Origin: an uncultured Ferrovum sp.
GTDB lineage: Bacteria > Pseudomonadota > Gammaproteobacteria > Burkholderiales > Ferrovaceae
Direction: 5' to 3'
Assembly (NCBI GenBank): GCA_903893215.1
Contig: CAITLJ010000059.1
Span: forward strand, 1-64,000
DNA length: 64,000 nucleotides
The translations under genes were made by a program, and so were the position numbers. Of this stretch, positions 8,856-16,725 are shown piece after piece; the stretch's first letter is position 1; every line of letters starts with the position of its first letter. The notes under the pieces were generated by a model, which saw nothing but the letters and a program-made list of their open reading frames with translations, had not been told where the DNA came from and made no database searches.

Positions 8856-9661
8856 CTGCGCTTACCTTGACCCTCAAACAGGCGCTGCCAGGCCGGCTCG
8901 ACCTGTCCCCCTTGAGTCCGACCCTCGCGCGCGATGGCTTGGGCGGATTGGCGGCCCTGCAGGTACACATGGGCACCCGGCAACATGCCCTGGGTGAGTT
9001 GTTTGCGATCAAGGGCGACGACGCCAGCAATGTGGTGCTGGCGGGGGACCTGTCGCGCGTGGACCAGATCGGTGCCGGTCTGGCTGCAGGCAGCCTGCGC
9101 GTAGAAGGCCATGCCGGCGCATATCTGGGGCTGGCGATGACAGGCGGCCGGATGACGGTGACCGGAAATGTGGCTGAATTCGCCGCCGTCGGAATGCGCA
9201 AGGGCAGCATCGAGATCCTGGGCAACGCCGGTGATTACCTGGGCGGTGCGTTGCCCGGTGCCCTGCAGGGCATGGCCGGTGGGCAGGTGGTGGTGCATGG
9301 TGACGTCGGGGCGCGCTGTGGTGACCGCATGCGTCGGGGTGCCATTCTGGTGGCCGGCAGCATTGGTGACTATGCCGGTTCGCGCATGCTGGCCGGTACC
9401 CTGCTGGCCCTGCAGGGTTGCGGCGCGCATGCTGGCTATGGCATGCGGCGCGGTACCCTGCTGGTGCGCGGCACCATTCCAATCGACGCCACCTTTGCCG
9501 ATTGCGGCCGTCATGTGCTGCCCATCGTGCATCTGCTGTTCCGCTCCTGGCAGCCGCTCGGCGGGGCCTTTGCCGGTCTGGCCGATCAGGTGCGACCGGT
9601 GCAGCGTTTCATGGGCGACCGTGGCGCCGACGGCAAGGGCGAGATACTGCACTTCGAATAA
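8852..9661 (+). CDS. fhcC: Formyltransferase/hydrolase complex subunit C
   Basis: A 269-residue subunit built from repeated glycine-rich beta-helix turns, related to the glutamate synthase alpha C-terminal (GXGXG) domain. Repeats are visible as AGSLRVEGHAGAYLGLAMTGG, KGSIEILGNAGDYLGGAL, GGQVVVHGDVGARCGDRMRRG and GAILVAGSIGDYAGSRMLAG. It is a structural partner of FhcA and FhcB in the cytoplasmic complex. It starts at ATG 8852 overlapping the fhcD stop. It is the last fhc gene, but the operon continues after 16 bases into the carbinolamine dehydratase. Confidence 0.94.
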   Translation: MTALTLTLKQALPGRLDLSPLSPTLARDGLGGLAALQVHMGTRQHALGELFAIKGDDASNVVLAGDLSRVDQIGAGLAAGSLRVEGHAGAYLGLAMTGGRMTVTGNVAEFAAVGMRKGSIEILGNAGDYLGGALPGALQGMAGGQVVVHGDVGARCGDRMRRGAILVAGSIGDYAGSRMLAGTLLALQGCGAHAGYGMRRGTLLVRGTIPIDATFADCGRHVLPIVHLLFRSWQPLGGAFAGLADQVRPVQRFMGDRGADGKGEILHFE

Positions 9662-9677
9662 TCACGGAGACAGCACC

Positions 9678-10061
9678 ATGGAACGTAAACCGGATGTGGC
9701 CTTTACCGAAGCACAGATTGCCGAACGGCTGGTGGGACCGCTGCGCCACTGGACGCTCGAGAATGGCTGGATTCGGCGCAAATACAAGACGGAAGGCTGG
9801 AAGGGCACTTTGATGGTAGTCAACACGGTGGCGCATCTGGCTGAAGCCGCCTGGCATCACCCTGACCTGGCCGTGTCGTATGCCTTCGTGATCGTCAAGC
9901 TGCAGAATCATCATGCCAAGGGCATCACCGACAAGGACTTCGAGCTGGCGCGCAAGATCGAGGAGGTGATCCAATGGCAGCCGGGGCTGGACCCGGAGGG
10001 GGCGCTCGAGGGGACCCCCAACGACGATCAGCGCTTCCGGTACATCAAGTACGACGCGTGA
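9678..10061 (+). CDS. Pterin-4a-carbinolamine dehydratase
   Basis: A 127-residue PCD/DCoH-family protein. Classical members dehydrate 4a-hydroxytetrahydropterin. The active-site signature is intact: E56 followed by HHPD at 60-63, aromatic residues after it, a histidine pair at 78-79 and aspartate 85. ATG 9678 has GGAGACAGCACC just upstream. It lies 16 bases after fhcC and its TGA overlaps the GTG of the next gene (GTGA). PCD-like genes recur in bacterial H4MPT clusters; a role in pterin carrier synthesis or repair is inferred from this context, since no aromatic amino-acid hydroxylase is adjacent. Confidence 0.88.
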   Translation: MERKPDVAFTEAQIAERLVGPLRHWTLENGWIRRKYKTEGWKGTLMVVNTVAHLAEAAWHHPDLAVSYAFVIVKLQNHHAKGITDKDFELARKIEEVIQWQPGLDPEGALEGTPNDDQRFRYIKYDA

Positions 10062-10990
10062 TCCGTTCCTGGCGTCCTTTGGTGCCGTGCCTGTTGTTGC
10101 TGGCAGCCATGGCCGGCGCGGCCGGTGCGCCAACTGCAGTGCTGGATGTTGCCGAGGTGGCTCCCGGCGTCTGGGTGCATGCGGGCCAGATCGGTGATTT
10201 TTCCCCGGAGAACGGTGGTGACCTTGCCAATCTCGGCTTCGTGATCGGCAACCGTTGCGTTGCCGTGATCGACACGGGCGGCAGCCGCCGGGTGGGCGCC
10301 GCCTTGCTGGCCGCCATCCGGATCCACACGCCGCTGCCAGTGTGTTTCGTGATCGCCACCCATATGCATCCGGACCACCTGCTTGGTCATGCGGCGTTCC
10401 TTGGCGAGCATCCCGAATATGTGGCGGCCGCACGGCAGGGCAAGGCGCTTGCGTTGCGCGCAGCGGGTTACCTGCAGCGCCAGCAGACACAACTTGGCGC
10501 AGACGCCGCAGGCAGCGAGGTGGTGCAGGCCGACCATCCGGTGGCGGGTGATGCCACGCTCGATCTGGGGGGGCGCCAACTGCAGTTACGTGCCTGGCGC
10601 ACGGCACATACCGACAATGACCTGACCGTGCAGGATAGCGCCACCAGTGCGCTGTTTACCGGTGACCTGCTGTTCCGCACCCATCTGCCGGTGATTGACG
10701 GCAGTCTGCGCGGTTGGCTGCGGGTGCTGCCCGAACTTTGCGCGCTTGCCCGGCCGGACGCGCCGGTGATACCGGGCCATGGTGAGGTCGGGCAGGGGGC
10801 TGCAGCATTCTCACCCGAACAGGCGTATCTGCAGGGGTTGGCGACGGAAGTTCGTGCCGGCCTGAAAGCTGGCCGCACCCTGACCGAGGTGGTGGCGGCC
10901 AGCCGCATGCCGGCCGACTGGTCCCTGGTCGACCTGTATCACCGGCGCAATGTGACGGCGGCGTATGCCGAACTGGAGTGGGAGGACTGA
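10058..10990 (+). CDS. Exported MBL-fold hydrolase, quinoprotein-relay/SoxH-like
   Basis: A 310-residue metallo-beta-lactamase-fold protein with an N-terminal export signal (WRPLVPCLLLLAAMAGAAGA, residues 5-24). The zinc motif THMHPDHLLGH lies at 101-111, followed by HTDNDL, FTGDLLF and IPGHGEV supplying the other ligands. The layout matches the SoxH-related 'quinoprotein relay system zinc metallohydrolase 1' type, found beside PQQ-dependent dehydrogenases and SoxYZ-like carriers; the substrate is unknown. GTG 10058 overlaps the dehydratase stop by four bases, so it is coupled to the fhc operon. A longer frame upstream lies within the dehydratase gene and is not used. A periplasmic thioester- or thiol-releasing step is inferred. 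Confidence 0.85.
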   Translation: MIRSWRPLVPCLLLLAAMAGAAGAPTAVLDVAEVAPGVWVHAGQIGDFSPENGGDLANLGFVIGNRCVAVIDTGGSRRVGAALLAAIRIHTPLPVCFVIATHMHPDHLLGHAAFLGEHPEYVAAARQGKALALRAAGYLQRQQTQLGADAAGSEVVQADHPVAGDATLDLGGRQLQLRAWRTAHTDNDLTVQDSATSALFTGDLLFRTHLPVIDGSLRGWLRVLPELCALARPDAPVIPGHGEVGQGAAAFSPEQAYLQGLATEVRAGLKAGRTLTEVVAASRMPADWSLVDLYHRRNVTAAYAELEWED

Positions 10991-11128
10991 CCTGCATGGT
11001 GGAGCCGGGCGCGCCCGCAGCGGAGGGGCTACGGCCTGCATGGAATGACCGCAGGCTGGTTCGCAGGATGGCTTGCACTCCTGGTCCAAGGCGCGGAAAC
11101 TAAGGCAATAACAATGAGGAGATTGACC

Positions 11129-11983
11129 ATGTTCCGCCCTGATCTTCTGCGGCGATGCGCCGCGCCGGCCCTGCTGCTGGCCGCCCTCTGCGTCGCGCCC
11201 GGCGCGCGCGCTTCCGATCCCGAGGCCTGGAACAGGATTCGCGCCAGCCTGTTTCAGGATCGTCCAATCGAGGAGGCTTCTGGTGACCTGCTGCGCATCG
11301 ATGCGCCGAACCGCGCCGAGGATGCCGCCGTGGTGCCGATCGGTCTGCACACCGGCATTGAGCAGGGTACCCAGCGCTACGTGCAGAAATCCTGGCTGAT
11401 CATCGACCAGAATCCGTCACCGGTAGCGGCTACCTTCACCTACACCGCCGACAGCGGTCGGGCGGACATCGAGACCCGGGTGCGGGTGAACGAGTACACC
11501 CTGATCCGGGTGGTGGCCGAGCTCAATGACGGCAGCCTGCACATGGTGAGCCGTTTCGTGAAGGCCTCGGGTGGGTGTTCGGCGCCCGCCGGCAAGGACC
11601 CCGCCGAGGCGGCTGCCAATCTTGGACGCATGAAGGTCAAGGTGGATGGTGACGTGGAGCTTGGCAAGCCCACTCTGGCCCAGCTGATGATCAGCCACCC
11701 GAACGACTCGGGGCTGGCCATGGACCAGCTGTCGCGCAATTACACGCCAGCCCACTTCGTGCGCGAACTGCAGGTGAGTTACGCCGGCAAGCCGGTGTTG
11801 ACTGCCGAGGTCGACATTTCGATCAGCGAGAACCCGAACTTCCGCTTCTACTTTGTGCCGCGTTCGGCCGGCGAGCTAAGCGTGGAAGCCATCGACTCGA
11901 AAGACCTGCGCTTCCGCACTGCCGTGCACCTCGACCCGGGGACCAATATGGCGGCCTCGGTGCGGCCAGCCGCTGGATCCTGA
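11129..11983 (+). CDS. SoxYZ-like fused carrier protein, exported
   Basis: A 284-residue protein with a signal peptide (LLAALCVAPGARA, ending near residue 28). Residues about 35-155 resemble SoxY and end in SGGCSAP, whose Cys150 corresponds to the carrier cysteine of SoxY's GGCGG arm; residues about 165-275 resemble SoxZ. This is the architecture called quinoprotein dehydrogenase-associated SoxYZ-like carrier. In SoxYZ the cysteine carries sulfur intermediates; the cargo here is unknown. The ATG at 11129 has GAGGAG seven bases upstream, better than an in-frame ATG at 11114. It follows the hydrolase by 138 bases, in the same direction. Confidence 0.85.
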   Translation: MFRPDLLRRCAAPALLLAALCVAPGARASDPEAWNRIRASLFQDRPIEEASGDLLRIDAPNRAEDAAVVPIGLHTGIEQGTQRYVQKSWLIIDQNPSPVAATFTYTADSGRADIETRVRVNEYTLIRVVAELNDGSLHMVSRFVKASGGCSAPAGKDPAEAAANLGRMKVKVDGDVELGKPTLAQLMISHPNDSGLAMDQLSRNYTPAHFVRELQVSYAGKPVLTAEVDISISENPNFRFYFVPRSAGELSVEAIDSKDLRFRTAVHLDPGTNMAASVRPAAGS

Positions 11984-12033
11984 TCCTGGTCCGGCCAGTC
12001 TGGTGGGCTGAGGCGCTCGATCATCTGGGTCGG

Positions 12034-12669
12034 GTGGACCCCGCGTTTGCCGAACTGGACCGGCTGGCCCGGGACAGCGCGTGGCGCGCACCGGGTCGGC
12101 CGTTCTCGGCGCTGGCGAGGGCCATTGCTGGTCAGCAGATCTCGGTGAAGGCGGCGGCCAGCGTGTGGGGCAGGGTGCTGGTGGCGGCCGGAGCGACGGC
12201 CGACCAGCCGCCCGGCGCCAAAGCGATCCGCGACCTGGGTCTGGATGTCTTGCGTAGCTGCGGTCTGTCGCAGCGCAAGGCGGAGTACATGCATGCACTG
12301 GCCGATCATTTTCTGCAGCCGGAATTTTCCGAGCAGCGTCTGCACCAGCAACCAGACCATGAGATCGTTACCCAACTGACCGCCATTCGCGGCATTGGCG
12401 TCTGGTCCGTGGAAATGTTCCTGATGTTCCATCTTCACCGGCCCGATGTGTTGCCCGTAGGTGACCTTGGACTGCGCGCTGCCGCCGGCAGCCTTTTTGG
12501 TGATGGCGCTGCCATGCCGGCGGCGCCATTGCGTCAATTGGCTGCCACCTGGCGGCCGCAGGCCACAGCGGCAACCTGGCTGCTCTGGCGTTATCTGGAA
12601 CTCGACGAGGCGGGGCGCGCGGCGGTGCGGGCATGCTCGCGGTCCCATGCGGCGGCGCGGCACAACTGA
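12034..12669 (+). CDS. DNA-3-methyladenine glycosylase (AlkA-like)
   Basis: A 211-residue HhH-GPD glycosylase that excises alkylated bases. The helix-hairpin-helix LTAIRGIGVWSVEMF lies at about 115-129 and the catalytic aspartate is D144 in LPVGDLGLRAA. The N-terminal AlkA leader domain is absent, as in short bacterial members. The start is doubtful: GTG 12034 cuts into the conserved first helix, and the frame remains open upstream with a recognisable helix (WWAEALDHLGRVDP) back to the SoxYZ stop, but no ATG, GTG or TTG is found there. A CTG at 11980 overlapping that stop, or another rare start, may be used. Confidence 0.8.
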   Translation: MDPAFAELDRLARDSAWRAPGRPFSALARAIAGQQISVKAAASVWGRVLVAAGATADQPPGAKAIRDLGLDVLRSCGLSQRKAEYMHALADHFLQPEFSEQRLHQQPDHEIVTQLTAIRGIGVWSVEMFLMFHLHRPDVLPVGDLGLRAAAGSLFGDGAAMPAAPLRQLAATWRPQATAATWLLWRYLELDEAGRAAVRACSRSHAAARHN

Positions 12670-12683
12670 ATCTGCCATCCCGC

Positions 12684-12713
12684 TTGATCTGTATGCAGAA
12701 ATTACGTTAGTAT
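12684..12713 (+). promoter_or_regulatory. Candidate sigma-70 promoter of rpsO
   Basis: TTGATC at 12684-12689 and TAGTAT at 12708-12713 are separated by 18 bases, or 17 if the box is read as TTAGTA. Both match consensus at four of six positions. The site lies between the glycosylase stop and the rpsO ribosome binding site in a locally AT-richer stretch. Confidence 0.35.
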
Positions 12714-12756
12714 CTCGGATTACCCCAAGAAAGAACGCATTGGAGAGTAGTTGAAT

Positions 12757-13026
12757 ATGGTTGCTACCGCCACGGAAAAGGCCAAGATTGTCGCCAATTT
12801 CAGCCGCACGCCCGCCGACACCGGTTCCCCGGAAGTCCAGGTCGCGCTGCTAACCGCTCGCATCAACGAGCTGACTGATCATTTCAAGATCCACGTCAAG
12901 GATCACCACAGCCGTCGCGGCCTGCTGCGTCTCGTCAGCCAGCGCCGCAGCCTGCTGGATTACCTGAAGCGCAAGAACATGGCGGGCTATCGCACGCTCA
13001 TCGAGCGTCTGGGTCTGCGCAAGTAA
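12757..13026 (+). CDS. rpsO: 30S ribosomal protein S15
   Basis: From ATG 12757 the product is 89 residues, the standard S15 length, with the family core [20 protein letters not shown] and [17 protein letters not shown]15 binds 16S rRNA and nucleates the 30S platform. A TTG at 12751 in frame would add two residues; GGAG at 12742-12745 is 11 bases before the ATG. It is followed by an intrinsic terminator and then pnp, the near-universal proteobacterial order. Confidence 0.97.
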   Translation: MVATATEKAKIVANFSRTPADTGSPEVQVALLTARINELTDHFKIHVKDHHSRRGLLRLVSQRRSLLDYLKRKNMAGYRTLIERLGLRK

Positions 13027-13038
13027 TCACGGCGTGTT

Positions 13039-13062
13039 GGGGCGGCCTTAGCCGCCCCTTTT
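13039..13062 (+). terminator. Intrinsic terminator after rpsO
   Basis: GGGGCGGC (13039-13046), loop CTTA, GCCGCCCC (13051-13058), then TTTT. The eight-pair GC stem lies 13 bases after the rpsO stop. It may be leaky, because rpsO and pnp are often co-transcribed. Confidence 0.85.
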
Positions 13063-13193
13063 CATTTGTGCTGCCCGGTTGATGCCGGGATGCCCTCAAC
13101 CCGATGTCTGCTGCGCCAGCCCTGCCTGAGTCACGCTCGAAGTCCGAGCAAATGATCCAGACGGGCCCGCGCGCGATCAAGCAAGGATCCCTC

Positions 13194-15314
13194 ATGACAG
13201 CTATTCGCAAGTCCATACCCTTCGGTCGTCATACCCTTACCCTCGAAGCAGGCGAAGTGGCCCGCCAGGCCGACGGTGCCGTGATCGTGTCCCTGGACGA
13301 CACCGTGGTGCTCGTCACCTGCGTGGCACGCAAGGAAAGCAAGCCGGGTCAGGATTTTTTCCCGCTCACCGTGGATTACCAGGAACGTTTCTACGCCGGT
13401 GGCCGCATTCCCGGCGGGTTCTTCAAGCGTGAAGGGCGCCCCACCGAAAAGGAAACCCTCACGTCGCGTCTGATCGACCGCCCGCTGCGACCGCTGTTTC
13501 CGGAAGGCTTCTACAACGAAGTGCAGGTGATCGCCACCGTATTATCGGTCAATCCCGAAATTGATCCGGATATCCCGGCCATGATTGGTGCCTCCGCCGC
13601 AGTGGCCCTGGCCGGCGTACCCTTCAATGGCCCGATTGGTGCCGCCCGCGTGGGTTACGCCAACGGTCAGTACCTGCTCAATCCGACCACCACCGAACTC
13701 AAGACTTCGCACATGAACCTTGTGGTGGCCGGTACCTCGGCTGCCGTGCTGATGGTCGAGTCCGAAGCGCAGGAGCTCTCCGAGCAGATCATGTTGGGTG
13801 CCGTGGTGCACGGGCATCAGGCGATGCAGCCGGTGATCCAGCTTATCCAGGAACTGGCCGATGAAGCGGGCAAGGACGAGTGGGACTGGGCTGCCCCAAC
13901 GCCGGACGCCGCGCTGGTTTCGCGTATTCTCGAACTGGCCGGGCAGCCGCTGAAGGACGCCTACAAGATCCGCCAGAAGCAGGCCCGTTCCAATCGTATC
14001 CACGAAATCGTGTCGCACGTGAAGGGTGAAGTGATCCCCCATGACGCACACCCCGATTTTGTCAATCGTGTGAAGAGCCTGATCAGCGACCTGGAAGCGC
14101 GCATCGTGCGCAGCCAGATCCTGGATGGCGAGCCGCGCATCGATGGCCGCGACACCCGCACGGTGCGTCCGATTACCATCCGCACCGGCGTGCTTCCGCG
14201 TACCCACGGTTCGGCATTGTTCACCCGCGGAGAAACGCAGGCGTTGGTGGTGGCCACCCTGGGCACCGGCCGCGATGAGCAGATCATCGATGCCGTGCAG
14301 GGCGAGTACAAAGAGCGCTTCATGCTCCATTACAACTTCCCGCCGTTCTCGACTGGTGAAACTGGCCGTGTGGGAAGCCCCAAGCGCCGTGAAATCGGCC
14401 ACGGCCGTCTGGCCAAGCGCGCCCTCGTGGCGATGCTGCCCACGCCGGAGGAATTTGGCTACACCATCCGCGTGGTGTCAGAGATCACCGAATCGAACGG
14501 CTCCAGCTCGATGGCCAGCGTATGCGGTGGTTCGCTCGCCCTGATGGATGCCGGCGTGCCGGTGGGCAAGCACACCGCCGGTGTGGCGATGGGCCTGATC
14601 AAGGAAGGTAACCGCTTCGCGGTCCTGACCGACATCCTGGGTGACGAAGATCACCTGGGCGACATGGACTTCAAGGTGGCCGGTACCACCGCTGGCATCA
14701 CGGCCCTGCAGATGGACATCAAAATCCAGGGCATCACCGAAGAGATCATGCGCATCGCCCTGGCGCAGGCACAGGAAGGCCGTCTGCATATCCTGAAAAT
14801 CATGGATGCGGCCCAGTCCGGTGCCAACACCGAACTTTCCAGCTTTGCACCGCGCATCATCACCATCAAGATCAACCCGGAAAAGATTCGCGACGTGATC
14901 GGCAAGGGCGGCTCGGTGATCCGTGCCCTGACCGAAGAAACCGGCACCACCATCGACATCACTGACGACGGTACCGTCAATATCGCCTGTCTCAGCATGG
15001 AGGCGGGCGAAGCCGCCAAGAAGCGCATCGAGCAGATCACCGCCGACGTGGAAGTGGGCAAGGTCTACGACGGCACGGTGCTGAAGCTGCTTGATTTCGG
15101 TGCCATCGTCAGCGTGCTGCCGGGCCGTGATGGCCTGCTGCACATCTCGCAGATTGCCAACGAGCGCGTCAATCAGGTGGCGGATTACCTGAAAGAAGGA
15201 CAGTCGGTGCGGGTCAAGGTGCTGGAAGCGGATGAGAAGGGTCGTCTGCGCCTGAGCATGAAGGCCCTGCTGGAAGCGCCGGCCGCGCCGGCCGAAGCCC
15301 CGCCGCAGGACTGA
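13194..15314 (+). CDS. pnp: Polyribonucleotide nucleotidyltransferase (PNPase)
   Basis: A complete 706-residue PNPase, the 3'-5' phosphorolytic exoribonuclease of the RNA degradosome. Two RNase PH domains (about 10-145 and 320-470, the latter with [23 protein letters not shown]) flank an alpha-helical linker; a KH domain ([20 protein letters not shown], near 555) and an S1 domain (about 620-690) follow, ending in an Ala/Pro-rich tail. ATG 13194 is preceded by AAGGA and gives the expected N-terminus [11 protein letters not shown]; the frame is open 30 codons further upstream but that part is not conserved. It ends before a strong bidirectional terminator shared with the convergent gene. Confidence 0.97.
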   Translation: MTAIRKSIPFGRHTLTLEAGEVARQADGAVIVSLDDTVVLVTCVARKESKPGQDFFPLTVDYQERFYAGGRIPGGFFKREGRPTEKETLTSRLIDRPLRPLFPEGFYNEVQVIATVLSVNPEIDPDIPAMIGASAAVALAGVPFNGPIGAARVGYANGQYLLNPTTTELKTSHMNLVVAGTSAAVLMVESEAQELSEQIMLGAVVHGHQAMQPVIQLIQELADEAGKDEWDWAAPTPDAALVSRILELAGQPLKDAYKIRQKQARSNRIHEIVSHVKGEVIPHDAHPDFVNRVKSLISDLEARIVRSQILDGEPRIDGRDTRTVRPITIRTGVLPRTHGSALFTRGETQALVVATLGTGRDEQIIDAVQGEYKERFMLHYNFPPFSTGETGRVGSPKRREIGHGRLAKRALVAMLPTPEEFGYTIRVVSEITESNGSSSMASVCGGSLALMDAGVPVGKHTAGVAMGLIKEGNRFAVLTDILGDEDHLGDMDFKVAGTTAGITALQMDIKIQGITEEIMRIALAQAQEGRLHILKIMDAAQSGANTELSSFAPRIITIKINPEKIRDVIGKGGSVIRALTEETGTTIDITDDGTVNIACLSMEAGEAAKKRIEQITADVEVGKVYDGTVLKLLDFGAIVSVLPGRDGLLHISQIANERVNQVADYLKEGQSVRVKVLEADEKGRLRLSMKALLEAPAAPAEAPPQD

Positions 15315-15367
15315 GGCAGTCACCGGGTGACCCCGGCGCCATAGGTGCCGGCCGGGCCGCTCCGAAC

Positions 15368-15400
15368 AAAAAAGCCCTGACTGCAATTCAGGGCTTTTTT
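15368..15400 (+). terminator. Bidirectional terminator between pnp and paiB-like gene
   Basis: AAAAAAGCCCTGA (15368-15380) and TCAGGGCTTTTTT (15388-15400) are perfectly complementary around a seven-base loop. The A tract on one arm and T tract on the other let it work for pnp on the plus strand and for the convergent gene on the minus strand. Confidence 0.9.
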
Positions 15401-15425
15401 GTGTGTGGCGCTGGGCGTAGCGACG

Positions 15426-16082
15426 TCACACCGGCATCTGTCGCTCCAGCCACTGGGCGACCAGATTGGCCACATCCGCTGCCCGATGCGGGTCCTGCTC
15501 ATCACGCAGGCCGCCAACCACACTGGCGCGGTCGGTGGCCGGCCGGTTCTGGCTCATCTTCCATTTGCCTTCGATGTGAGTGATCGCCACTTCCAGTCCC
15601 ACCAGCCCTTTCACCAGCGTATCCAGATAATCGCGAGGGGCATCGCTGGGTGACCATGGCTGATCCCGCCCGGCCTCCTGGCTGCGCGTCAGATCGGCCA
15701 CCTGCTGATGCAGCCACTCGGCATCGTCGATCACCGTCAGGCTGCCGCGCACTTGTACGGTGGCATAGTTCCAGGTGGGTACCACTTTGTGGTGCTCGGC
15801 TTTGCTGGCATACCAGCTGGGTGTGATGTAGGCCTGCGGGCCCTGAAATACGATCAGGCAGTTGCCGGATTCCTTGCGGATCGACTGCCAGTGCGGATTG
15901 GCGCGCGCCAGATGGACGCGCAGCGTGCCCTTTGCACCACGTTCAGCATCGAGCAGGAAGGGCAGAGGTGAGGCTTCCGGACCATCCGCACCATTGGTAA
16001 TCAGGGTGGCCAGTGGATAGCGGCGCATCAGCGCGTACATCACGTCGAGGCGGTCTTCGCGGAAGGCGGGAGGATTGAACAT
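15426..16082 (-). CDS. FMN-binding negative transcriptional regulator, PaiB family
   Basis: A 218-residue split-barrel flavin-binding protein. It starts MFNPPAFREDRLDVMYALMR and has the family segments YPLATLITNG, LRVHLARANPHW, CLIVFQGPQAYITPSWYASK and VPTWNYATVQVRG. PaiB homologues are named for repressing sporulation and protease genes in Bacillus; in proteobacteria the role is unknown and could be FMN-dependent reduction. The chosen ATG at 16082 is the conserved start; 23 further upstream codons are not family-like. No operon partner; it converges on pnp. Confidence 0.85.
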   Translation of the reverse strand: MFNPPAFREDRLDVMYALMRRYPLATLITNGADGPEASPLPFLLDAERGAKGTLRVHLARANPHWQSIRKESGNCLIVFQGPQAYITPSWYASKAEHHKVVPTWNYATVQVRGSLTVIDDAEWLHQQVADLTRSQEAGRDQPWSPSDAPRDYLDTLVKGLVGLEVAITHIEGKWKMSQNRPATDRASVVGGLRDEQDPHRAADVANLVAQWLERQMPV

Positions 16083-16211
16083 TGGGCGGTGCGTCCATGG
16101 ACTGGTACCGACGCCGCAGGGCGGGTGCTGAAACCGCTGGCGGCCATACACTGGCGCAGATCTGGCCCGGCAGGTAGCGCAGGCCGGCTCACGCGCCGGG
16201 TAATGCTGTCC

Positions 16212-16634
16212 TTACTTGGCGACCTGGCGTTCGCGCAGTTCTTCCAGCGTCTTGCAGTCGATGCACTTGCTTGCGGTAGGGCGTGCCTGCAAGCGCTGCA
16301 AGCCGATTTCGATGCCGCAAGATTCGCAGTAGCCATAATCACCCGCTTCGATCTTGCCGAGCGTTTCATCGATCTTTTTGATCAGCTTGCGCTCGCGGTC
16401 GCGGTTGCGCAATTCCAGCGCCATGTCCGACTCCTGGCTGGCGCGGTCGTTGGGGTCGGCGAAGATGGTTGCCTCGTCCTGCATGGTATGTACCGTGCGG
16501 TCGATTTCGTGGCTCAGTTCGCCCTTCCAGTCGTTCAGCAGCTTGCGGAAGTGCGCCTGCTGCAAGTCGTTCATGTATTCCTCGCCCTTCTTGGGAACAT
16601 ATTGGGCAAACTGTTTCAGTGTCTGATCGACCAT
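16212..16634 (-). CDS. dksA: RNA polymerase-binding regulator DksA
   Basis: A 140-residue DksA that, with ppGpp, binds the RNA polymerase secondary channel and adjusts rRNA and amino-acid promoters. The coiled-coil tip keeps D60, D63 and A65 (FADPNDRAS), required for activity, followed by ELRNRDRERKL. The zinc finger is complete: C103-x2-C106 and C124-x2-C127. ATG 16634 gives the family N-terminus MVDQTLKQFAQYVPKKG; the frame upstream of it is leader sequence. It is divergent from the sensor kinase gene, leaving 91 bases for both promoters. Confidence 0.95.
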   Translation of the reverse strand: MVDQTLKQFAQYVPKKGEEYMNDLQQAHFRKLLNDWKGELSHEIDRTVHTMQDEATIFADPNDRASQESDMALELRNRDRERKLIKKIDETLGKIEAGDYGYCESCGIEIGLQRLQARPTASKCIDCKTLEELRERQVAK

Positions 16635-16725
16635 GATGGGAATTAAGAAACCTTGCAAAAGCGTGAGCGGAAACCACCTAATTGTCGATTTTAGCACGCC
16701 TTCCGCACTCTGCTAGACTTCTGCC

